Shown here: positions 1-6,400 of the stretch, one piece after another
Layout: the number at the start of each line of letters is the position of its first letter
Position numbering within the stretch: position 1 is the stretch's first letter
The notes under the pieces: model-generated
What the model was told of the DNA's origin: nothing
Seen by the model: the letters and a program-made list of their open reading frames with translations, nothing else
Databases searched by the model: none
Assembly: GCA_031364505.1 (NCBI GenBank)
Contig: JANLWK010000272.1
Span: forward strand, 1 to 8,979
Length of the DNA stretch: 8,979 bases
Source of the DNA: JANLWK01 sp031364505
GTDB taxonomy: Bacteria > Eisenbacteria > RBG-16-71-46
Direction: 5' to 3'
Program-made: the position numbers and the translations under genes

Positions 1-518
1 TCGGGCGTCGGGTGGAACCGCGAGGCGCGCGTGACCTCGATCGGGATGCCGCGCGCGCCGGTCAGGTAGCAGTAGTGGTTGTTGTTCCACGACGGCACCG
101 GGTACGCGACGCTCTCCCCCGGATCGACGAGCGCCCGGTACGTCGCGTAGATGAGCGGCCGGGCGCCGCCCGCGACGAGCACCGCCTCGACCGGGTAGTC
201 GAGCCCGAACTCGCGCAGCGTGAAGCGCGTCACGGCCTGGCGCAACTCGAGCATGCCGTTCGACGGCGGGTAATTCGTGTGCCCGCCCGCGAGCGCCTTG
301 TGGATGCCCTCGACCAGCGCCGGCGGCGGCGAGAACTCGCGCGGGTCGAAGTCGCCGACCGTGAGGTTGCAGACGGGCTGGCCCGACTGGATCAGCGCGC
401 GCACCTCGCCGGCGATGCGCAGCACCTCGGAGCCGACGAGCCCGCGTGACAGCGCGGACAGGCTCGCATCCGTGACACCGTCCAGCCGGACGATGGCCGG
501 GGCCGGCCGCGACGTCAT
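1..518 (-). CDS. PLP-dependent class I/II aminotransferase, N-terminal part (cut by window edge)
   Basis: Fold-type I aminotransferase, probably cytoplasmic, that transfers an amino group between an amino acid and a 2-oxo acid; the substrate cannot be told. Translating the minus strand from the ATG at 518-516 gives 172 uninterrupted residues that run off the window. Visible family landmarks are LTVGDFDP (52-59), HTNYPPSNGMLELRQAV (80-96), the cofactor-phosphate-binding type segment AGGARPLIYATYRALVDPGE (116-135) and PSWNNNHY (142-149), whose aromatic residue should stack near the PLP ring. The IGDFDP / HTNYPP / SWNNNHY combination matches a subfamily I recall mainly from Bacteroidota-type genomes. 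The Schiff-base lysine and the C-terminal domain lie outside the window, so activity cannot be judged. The start is supported by GGGAGG five bases upstream and an ATGA overlap with the end of the glycosylase gene, implying translational coupling. It is the last visible gene of the minus-strand operon. Confidence 0.92.
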   Translation of the reverse strand, partial: MTSRPAPAIVRLDGVTDASLSALSRGLVGSEVLRIAGEVRALIQSGQPVCNLTVGDFDPREFSPPPALVEGIHKALAGGHTNYPPSNGMLELRQAVTRFTLREFGLDYPVEAVLVAGGARPLIYATYRALVDPGESVAYPVPSWNNNHYCYLTGARGIPIEVTRASRFHPTP

Positions 519-1075
519 CTCGACCTCCCATGCGCCCGCATCCACGCGGGCTTGAGCTTCGCGATCCGGCGGTACACCGGACAGGACTCGCTGTGCGCGC
601 CCGGAAGATAGCCGGTGCTCATCAGGAATTCCCCCACGATCTCGCCGCCGGTGAAGCGGAACGTGCCCTTGAACAGCTTCACCCATTCGGGCTTCGCGAG
701 CGGATGATGCTCGTCGAGCCAGCCCCGGAGCGAGCCGTGGCGGTCGCGCAGCTCGAGCACGGTCTTCGCGTTCGCGATCACGGCGTCGACCTTGAGGCGG
801 TTGCGGATGATGCCGGCGTCGGCGAGCAGCCGCGCGCGATCGCGCGCGCCGAAACGGGCGACGACCTCGGGATCGAAACCGCGGAACGCGGTGTGGAACG
901 CCTTGCGCTTGCGCAGGATCGTGAGCCAGGACAGCCCCGCCTGGTTGATCTCGAGCGCCAGCCGCTCGAACAGCTCGGCGTCCGAGCGCAGCGGGAACCC
1001 GTACTCGCGATCGTGATACGGCCCGTGATCCGGGTGTCCCGGGGCGACGTCGCAATATCCATTGGCGCCGGCCAT
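515..1075 (-). CDS. tag: DNA-3-methyladenine glycosylase I (TAG family)
   Basis: Base-excision repair enzyme that removes 3-methyladenine from alkylated DNA, leaving an abasic site. The 186-residue product has the usual length for the family. The zinc-snap residues known from E. coli Tag are all present: C8 and H21 near the N-terminus (in YCD and YHDREYG) and H161/C165 in the C-terminal HxxxC. The substrate-pocket segment LEINQAGLSW (41-50) retains the glutamate (E42) and tryptophan (W50) of the family, and DAGIIRNRLKVDAVIANA (86-103) is the DNA-binding helical core. The stretch FRFTGGEIVGEFLMSTGYL (139-157) differs from the FxFVGxTxxYSFMQAxGLV of E. coli-type enzymes, so this is a divergent sub-branch. 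The start ATG lies three bases after the stop of the upstream crotonase gene with only a weak Shine-Dalgarno, suggesting coupled translation. Its TGA overlaps the aminotransferase ATG. Confidence 0.95.
   Translation of the reverse strand: MAGANGYCDVAPGHPDHGPYHDREYGFPLRSDAELFERLALEINQAGLSWLTILRKRKAFHTAFRGFDPEVVARFGARDRARLLADAGIIRNRLKVDAVIANAKTVLELRDRHGSLRGWLDEHHPLAKPEWVKLFKGTFRFTGGEIVGEFLMSTGYLPGAHSESCPVYRRIAKLKPAWMRAHGRSR
524..529 (-). promoter_or_regulatory. Ribosome binding site of the aminotransferase gene
   Basis: The minus strand reads GGGAGG here, five bases before the ATG at 518-516. It lies inside the last codons of the upstream glycosylase gene. It fixes the start of the truncated aminotransferase and shows that the gene can be initiated on its own as well as by coupling through the ATGA overlap. 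Confidence 0.6.
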
Positions 1076-1078
1076 GGC

Positions 1079-1924
1079 CTACTCGAACCGTGGCCCGGCG
1101 TTGGCGCGGGAACCGGCCGCGACGGGCTCGCGCGACCCGGCGCCAAAGCGCGCCGCGCGCTTCTCGACGAACGCCCGCAGGCCCTCCGCGACGTCGGGCG
1201 ACGCCCAGCATGCGGCCTGCGCCTCGCTCTCGGCATCCAGGCACGCGTCGAGCGCGCGAGAGACGCCCGCGCGCAGCGTCCGCTTCGACGCGCGCACGCT
1301 GGCGGCCGGCGCGGCCGCGAGGCGCGCGGCGAACGCGGCCACCTCGGTCTCGAACGACTCGGCGGGGATGACGCGCTGGACGAGCCCGATGCGCAGCGCC
1401 TCGCCTACGTCAATCATGTCGCCGCTCCAGCACAACTCCATCGCCTTCGCCACGCCGACGAGGCGCGGCAGCGCGTACGTGCCGCCCCAGTCGGGATGGA
1501 GGCCGATGTGAACGAACGTCTCGCCGAACGTGGCGGCCGACGAGGCCCAGCGCAGGTCGCACGCGAGCGCCAGGTTGAGCCCCGCGCCTGCCGCGGGCCC
1601 GTTGACGGCGGCGAACGTCGGGAACGGCAGCGCGGTGATGCGGGTGATGATCGCGCGGCCGAGGTCGAGCAGCGGCTGCAGCTCCTCGAAGCCCGCGCCG
1701 CGTGCGGTCAACTCCACCATGTGCCGCACGTCGCCGCCGGCGCAGAAGCCGCGGCCGGCGCCGGTGATCACGAGCACGCGCGCGGCGGCCGAGGCCGCGA
1801 CGCGATCGAGCGCCTCGACGTGCTGCTCGCGCATGTCGCCGGCGAAGGCGTTGAGCGCCTCGGGCCGGTCGAGCGTGATGCGGGCGACGCCGTCGGCGAT
1901 GTCGGTGCGGATGAACGAAGGCAT
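1079..1924 (-). CDS. Enoyl-CoA hydratase/isomerase (crotonase) family protein, isomerase-like active site
   Basis: Crotonase-fold protein of 281 residues, the usual size, expected to act on an acyl-CoA thioester in the cytoplasm. Family signatures are ITLDRPEALNAF (16-27), the CAGGDV oxyanion-hole segment (61-66), and NGPAAGAGLNLALACDLR (108-125), which supplies the second oxyanion NH. By hand alignment to mitochondrial enoyl-CoA hydratase, the two catalytic glutamates (rat E144 and E164) fall on N117 and F137. Asp145 in GLHPDWGG falls on the aspartate used by dienoyl-CoA isomerase and PaaG-type isomerases. A PaaG-like or delta3-delta2-enoyl-CoA isomerase role therefore seems more likely than classical hydration, but the substrate is unknown. 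The C-terminal 20 or so residues (GAGSREPVAAGSRANAGPRFE) look disordered. The start ATG (1924-1922) has GGAG five bases upstream. It is the first gene of the minus-strand operon, with the glycosylase gene following after three bases. Confidence 0.92.
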   Translation of the reverse strand: MPSFIRTDIADGVARITLDRPEALNAFAGDMREQHVEALDRVAASAAARVLVITGAGRGFCAGGDVRHMVELTARGAGFEELQPLLDLGRAIITRITALPFPTFAAVNGPAAGAGLNLALACDLRWASSAATFGETFVHIGLHPDWGGTYALPRLVGVAKAMELCWSGDMIDVGEALRIGLVQRVIPAESFETEVAAFAARLAAAPAASVRASKRTLRAGVSRALDACLDAESEAQAACWASPDVAEGLRAFVEKRAARFGAGSREPVAAGSRANAGPRFE

Positions 1925-1929
1925 GCGTG

Positions 1930-1933
1930 CTCC
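1930..1933 (-). promoter_or_regulatory. Ribosome binding site of the crotonase gene
   Basis: The minus strand reads GGAG, with five bases (CACGC) before the ATG at 1924-1922. It supports the chosen start of the first gene of the left operon. Confidence 0.5.
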
Positions 1934-1978
1934 AGGGGAGTGGCGGGGGGTCGCGGGAGAGTATCACGCCCGCGGCGG

Positions 1979-2008
1979 TGGACACTGCTTCGCGCGCTCC
2001 TCTAGAGT
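1979..2008 (+). promoter_or_regulatory. Candidate sigma-70-like promoter of the VanW/AMMECR1/macroglobulin operon
   Basis: TGGACA at 1979-1984 matches five of six bases of the -35 consensus. TAGAGT at 2003-2008 matches four of six of the -10 consensus, and the spacer is 18 nt. Transcription would start about 40-50 bases before the VanW start codon at 2064. Matches of this quality can occur by chance, and the promoter preferences of this organism are unknown. Confidence 0.3.
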
Positions 2009-2052
2009 CCGCGGCGTTCCCAGCAACATCGGCCGCATGCCTCGTGTCATTC

Positions 2053-2057
2053 GGGAG
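2053..2057 (+). promoter_or_regulatory. Ribosome binding site of the VanW-domain gene
   Basis: GGGAG lies six bases before the ATG at 2064. It decides between that start and an in-frame ATG at 2037, which has no comparable Shine-Dalgarno and would put nine extra residues before the signal peptide. Confidence 0.6.
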
Positions 2058-2063
2058 CCAGGG

Positions 2064-2810
2064 ATGCCCCAATTCGACCGGCGTGTCGTGCTCGGCTTGA
2101 TCGTCGTCGCGACCCTGATGACGGCGGCGCGCGCGCGGGGTTCCGACGACGCGCCTCCGTCGCCGAACGACTTCCCCGTCGAGCGCGGCTCGTTCTCGAC
2201 GACGATGATCGGCAGCCTGCCGGCGCGCACGCACAACGTCGCGCTCTCGGCCGCCGCCCTCGACAGCAGCGTGCTCGAACCGGGCGCCGAGCTGTCGTTC
2301 AACCAGGTCGTCGGCCCGCGCACCACCGAGCGCGGCTACGCGACAGCCCCGGTCATCCTGCGCGAGGTGCGCCAGCTCCAGCTCGGCGGCGGCATCTGCC
2401 AGGTGGCCTCGACCGTGTTCGCGGCGGCGTTGCTCGCCGGGCTCACGGTGACCGAGCGCTCGCGCCACTCGAGCCCCGTCGACTACATCGCGCTCGGCGA
2501 GGACGCCACGATCGCGTGGGGCTTCAAGGACCTCAAGATCCGGAACGACCTGGAGGAGCCCGTGCGCCTGCGCGTGGGTATCGTGGGCTCGACGCTCGCG
2601 GCCCGGTTCGAAGGCGCCTCGCCGACCGACGGGCGCTTCGACCTGTTGACCGAGGAACGCGAAGTCCCGGCCTCGTCGGACGAGAACCTGCCGGGCCACG
2701 AGATCGAACTGTACCGCGTGCGACACGTCGACGGCGTCGAGGTCGAGCGCGAGTTCGTGCACCGCGATCTCATCCCGTCGGCGCGACGCTCACGCGCGGA
2801 GGGCCGATGA
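2064..2810 (+). CDS. Secreted VanW-domain protein
   Basis: Exported 248-residue protein with a VanW domain, the family named after an accessory protein of some vancomycin-resistance clusters. Its biochemical role is not established; an envelope or peptidoglycan-related role is inferred from family context. Residues 6-25 form a Sec-type signal peptide: a twin Arg, then VVLGLIVVATLMTAA, with likely cleavage near residues 25-27. The VanW core includes LSFNQVVGPRTTERGYATAPV (77-97), the hallmark GGGICQVAST (108-117) containing the only cysteine (C112), ERSRHSSPVDYIALGEDATI (131-150) and DLKIRND (156-162). A C-terminal strand-rich tail (ELYRVRHVDGVEVEREFVHRDLIP) is typical of these proteins. The YoaR-type N-terminal peptidoglycan-binding repeats of larger relatives are absent, so this is a minimal form. 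The start is set by GGGAG at 2053-2057. The TGA stop overlaps the ATG of the next gene as ATGA. First gene of a three-gene operon. Confidence 0.92.
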   Translation: MPQFDRRVVLGLIVVATLMTAARARGSDDAPPSPNDFPVERGSFSTTMIGSLPARTHNVALSAAALDSSVLEPGAELSFNQVVGPRTTERGYATAPVILREVRQLQLGGGICQVASTVFAAALLAGLTVTERSRHSSPVDYIALGEDATIAWGFKDLKIRNDLEEPVRLRVGIVGSTLAARFEGASPTDGRFDLLTEEREVPASSDENLPGHEIELYRVRHVDGVEVEREFVHRDLIPSARRSRAEGR

Positions 2811-3430
2811 AAACGCTTGCGGCGGCCGTCCTCGGCACGGCGCTCATGGTCTCGACCGCATCGGGCTCCGAGATGCTCCAGCCCTACCGCGCGCTCGTGA
2901 CGTCCGGCGAGGGCGCGCGCGTGCTCGCCTTCGCGCGCGAGGAGATCGCGAGCGCGCTGGATGCCCGGCCAGCGGCGGCCGTCGCGCCCGCGGACACGTC
3001 GCTGCCCGACTGGCCGGGCGCCCCGTGCGGCGTCTACCTGTCGCTCGCGCGCGGGTCTTCGACACGTGCCTGCGTCGGCAGCCTGTTGCCGCTCGGCGCC
3101 ACGCTCGGCGCCACGCTGCGCGAGCTGAGCCGCCTGATCGTCGCGTCGGACCCCCGCCACGCGCCGCTGCGCCGCGGCGAGCCCGACTCGCTGCGCGTCA
3201 TCATCGCGTTCGCGGGCACTCCCGTTTCGATCACCGATCCGATGCAGGTGTCCCCCGCGCGCGACGGCCTGCTCGTCGTGACGCCGAACGGCAGCGTGGC
3301 ATTCCTGCCGGGGGAGGCGCGCACCGTGTCGTGGGCGCTGCGCGAGGCCCGTCGCATCGGCCTGCTCGCGCGCGCATCGGATGCCACCTACCAGACGTTT
3401 CCCGTCGTGACACTTCAGGAGCCACGCTAG
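2807..3430 (+). CDS. Exported AMMECR1-like domain protein
   Basis: Predicted 207-residue exported protein whose mature part resembles the AMMECR1 domain, a widespread fold of unknown molecular function. An N-terminal signal peptide (MKTLAAAVLGTALMVSTASG) probably cleaves near residue 20; known AMMECR1 proteins are mostly cytosolic. Domain landmarks in order: LAFAREEIASAL (40-51), GVYLSLARGSSTRACVGSLLPLG (75-97), corresponding to the GvFVTL-x-LRGCIGsl core, SDPRHAPL (114-121) for the usual DPRFxPv, RVIIAFAGTPVSI (130-142), DGLLVVTPNGSVAFLPGEA (153-171), and RRIGLLARASDATYQTFPV (182-200) for the KAGLpxxxw end. The signature LRGCIG is degenerate (TRACVG, 86-91), keeping R87, C89 and G91. There are only two cysteines, C74 and C89, close enough in sequence to suggest a possible disulfide. 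GGAGGG lies just before the ATG, which overlaps the VanW stop. The macroglobulin gene follows after 21 bases. The assignment is from motif order by eye. Confidence 0.75.
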   Translation: MKTLAAAVLGTALMVSTASGSEMLQPYRALVTSGEGARVLAFAREEIASALDARPAAAVAPADTSLPDWPGAPCGVYLSLARGSSTRACVGSLLPLGATLGATLRELSRLIVASDPRHAPLRRGEPDSLRVIIAFAGTPVSITDPMQVSPARDGLLVVTPNGSVAFLPGEARTVSWALREARRIGLLARASDATYQTFPVVTLQEPR

Positions 3431-3434
3431 GCTC

Positions 3435-3440
3435 GGAGGA
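3435..3440 (+). promoter_or_regulatory. Ribosome binding site of the alpha-2-macroglobulin gene
   Basis: GGAGGA in the 21-nt gap lies 11 bases before the ATG at 3452 and 20 bases before a second in-frame ATG at 3461. The spacing favours 3452, though it is slightly long. The choice changes the protein by only three residues, ahead of the signal peptide. Confidence 0.55.
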
Positions 3441-3451
3441 AATCGCCCCCC

Positions 3452-6400
3452 ATGGTTCGCATGGTTCCCCAGGTTGACGAGACTCGCCCCGCCGCACGTT
3501 TCGCGCGCCTTCGCTTCACCGCCGTCGTCCTCGCCGCGTTGCTCGCGGGATCCGTGGCCGCCGCCTCCGCGCACGCCGCGGCGCTCGTGCGACTGTCGGG
3601 GCGCGTGATCGACTCCGAGACCCAGGCGCCGATCTCGAACGTCGACGTCGAGTTGTCGAACCAGTCGGGCGGCCAGGGCTACTTTCGTTCGCGCACGAAC
3701 GCGCGCGGCGAGTTCGCCATGCAGCGGATCCCATCCGACCGCTGGTACACGCTGACGGTCGGTGCCGAAGGCTACGCCGACTTCGTGCTCGGCGGCTGGC
3801 AGTTTCCGGCCGCGCAGCGCGCGGTCGAGTTGCTCGTGCCGCTCGACAAGGCCGGCGCGGTCGAGGTACGCGCGACGAAGAGCGACGGCCGCACCCCCGT
3901 GCCAGGCGCCCGCGTGTCGCTGATCGAGGAGCGCGGCGACAGCTGGTGGGAAGGCTGGCGCCCGCCGCCGGCGCCTCGGTTCACCGACGACAAGGGCTCG
4001 ACGCGATTCGAGGGACTCAGGGCCGGGACGTACACGGTGACGGCCGACGTGGCCGGGCTGCGCCCCGCCGAGGCGCGCAACGTCCAGGTGCGCCGCGGCG
4101 AGACGCGCACCCTGCCGCTTCCGATGACGCGGCCCGCGAGCCTCGCGGGCACGGTGAAGCTCGCCGACGGCGGTCCCGTCTCCGGCATCGCCGTCACCGC
4201 GCGCGGGCCGGCCGAGGGCGTCGGCACCACCGACGCCGATGGCGCCTTCGCGATCGGCGACCTGCCGCCGGGGCGCTTCCGCCTCGACGTGTCGAGCGAC
4301 GGGTTCGATTCGTTCGTCTCGCGCGAGACCTACGCGCTCGGCGAGGGCGACTCGCGCGAAGGCGTGTCGCTCGTCGTCACGCCGAAGCCGCCCGAATTCG
4401 CTTTCGTGATCGATCGCGAGGCGTTCCTGCCCGAAGCCACCGTGCGCGTCGGGCTGCGCTCGTTCCGCGTCGACGGCGTCGATCTCGCGGTCTTCCGCAT
4501 CCCGCCCGAGCGCCTGCTCGACGACACGCGCGACGTGCGTCGCAACGCCGCCACCGGTGACACGACCGGGCTCGCGCGCTTGACGACGTGGCGGCACGTG
4601 GTGGGCGCGGGTCCCGAGTGGACGTGGCGCGAGGGCGAGCTGCTGATCCCCGAGCCCCTCTCGCCGGGCGCCTACGTGCTGCGCGGGACCGGCGGCGGGC
4701 TCGTTCGCGCGATTCCGTTCTTCGTCACCGATCTCGGGCTCCTGGTCAAGCGCTCGAGCTCGCAGGTGTTCACGTCGGTGGCCTCGCTGCGTTCCGGGCA
4801 GCCCGTCGAGGACGCGCGCATCTATGCGATCCCGATCGCGATGACGCCGCTCAAGGATGCCAAGGGCTGGGCGGAAGCGCTCGCCGTGCGCCGCGGCCAG
4901 CCGCCGATCCGCTCCGACGCGCGCGGGATCGCGACGATCGCGACGCCGAACGGAGTCCCCGCGACCATGGGCGGCAGGGTGGCGGGCCCGGTGCGGCTGC
5001 GCATCGTGGCGGTGAGCGAGGCGCACGGCGTCGCCGTCGCCGACGCGCCGCTCGCGGCCGCGGCCGAGCAGGGCGGCGACGCGCTGTTCCTCTACACCGA
5101 CCGGCCGATCTACCGGCCGGGCCACACCATCAACTGGAAGGCATTCGCGCGGCGCTCGCGCGGCCCGGAGTATGCGCTGCCGCCGCCCGCGCCCGTGTCG
5201 CTCACGCTCAGCGGCCCCGACGGCGCGACACTCGACGTGAAGGCGGCGACGCTGTCCGCGCATGGATCGGCGGACGGGTCGATCACGCTGCCGAACGAGC
5301 TGGCGCTCGGCGACTGGACGCTGTCGGCGCGCGCGGGCGCGGCGGCCGGAAGCGCCACCGTCGGCGTGCAGCAATACCGCAAGCCCGAATACCGCGTCGA
5401 CGTCGAGCCCGACCGCGCGGTGTACGTGAACGGCGACGAAGTGCGGTTCCGGATCGCCGCGAACTACTTCTTCGGCGCGCCGGTGTTCGGCGCGACGGTG
5501 CGCTACAACCTGTTCGAGTCGCGCATCGGCGACGACTGGGACCGCGACTTCGACGAGGGCGGCCCGACCGGCTACGGGCGCGTCCTCAAGACCGGCGAGA
5601 CGCGCACCGATCTCGACGGCCGCGCCGACGTCATCGTGACGCCCGATCGAGCGGGGTACGACCGCAAACTGACACTCGAGGTCGAAGTCATCGACGCGTC
5701 GAACCGCACGGTGAGCGGGCGCGGCACGACGATCGTGGGCCGTGGGCTGTTCACGTTGAGCGTGCGGCCGCGCAGCTGGGTCGTCGCGGCCGGCGCCGCG
5801 GTGCCGATCGAGGTGCTGACGCGCGACCACACCGGCGCTCCGGTGTCGGCGGCGGTCACGATCGAGCTGGACCAGCAGGCGTGGAACCCGATCACCCACC
5901 GCTACACGCGTTCCACACGTCCGCTCGCGACGACGACGGTGACGACCGACCGCACGGGCCGCGCGGTCGTGAACCTCACGCCGAGCCCGGCGCGGCCGGG
6001 CCAGATCATGGTGCACGCGCGCGCCGAGGATGCGCGGCGCAACCGCATCACGGCCGACGCCTCGGTGTGGGCGTGGGACGAGGACGTGACGGACTACGCG
6101 TACCGCTACCCCGCGCTCGAAGTGATGGCCGACCGCGATCGTTACGCGCCCGGCGACACGGTGCGCGTGCTGATCAACAGCGAGGTGAAGAACGCCCCCG
6201 CCATCGCGACGCTGGAAGGGCGCGACCTGTACGACACGCGCATCGTCACGCTCAACGGCGGCACCGGGCTCGCGACGTTCGTGCTGAAGCCGGAATACGC
6301 GCCGAACGCCTTCGTTTCGGTGCACGTACGCAAGGGCCGCGAGGTGCACTCGCGCGCGCTCGAGCTGTCGGTCGACGCCAACCGCCACGACCTGAAGATC

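Larger units (their letters stand above)
1925..2063. other. Divergent intergenic region between the two operons
   Basis: This 139-nt gap separates the minus-strand crotonase operon from the plus-strand VanW operon, so it must contain both start regions unless transcription enters from elsewhere. I see a candidate plus-strand promoter (1979-2008) and only a weak minus-strand -10-like GATACT near 1961-1966, without a convincing -35. No strong operator palindrome, riboswitch or small RNA was recognised. Confidence 0.6.

Noticed and set aside
530..2005. A 491-residue plus-strand frame opposite the tag and crotonase genes
   Set aside because: Arg/Ala/Glu-rich composition, no motifs, and it covers two well-recognised genes and the divergent intergenic region. 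It is a shadow of high GC content.
2037..2063. Alternative earlier start for the VanW gene at 2037
   Set aside because: There is no good Shine-Dalgarno before it, whereas GGGAG sits six bases before the ATG at 2064, giving a normal signal peptide.
2516..2806. Upstream extension of the AMMECR1-like gene to an ATG at 2516
   Set aside because: The extension overlaps conserved VanW coding sequence and would bury the signal peptide that begins at the ATG at 2807, which has its own GGAGGG.
3545..3580. Possible lipoprotein anchor for the macroglobulin
   Set aside because: No cysteine occurs anywhere in the N-terminal region, so no lipobox is possible.
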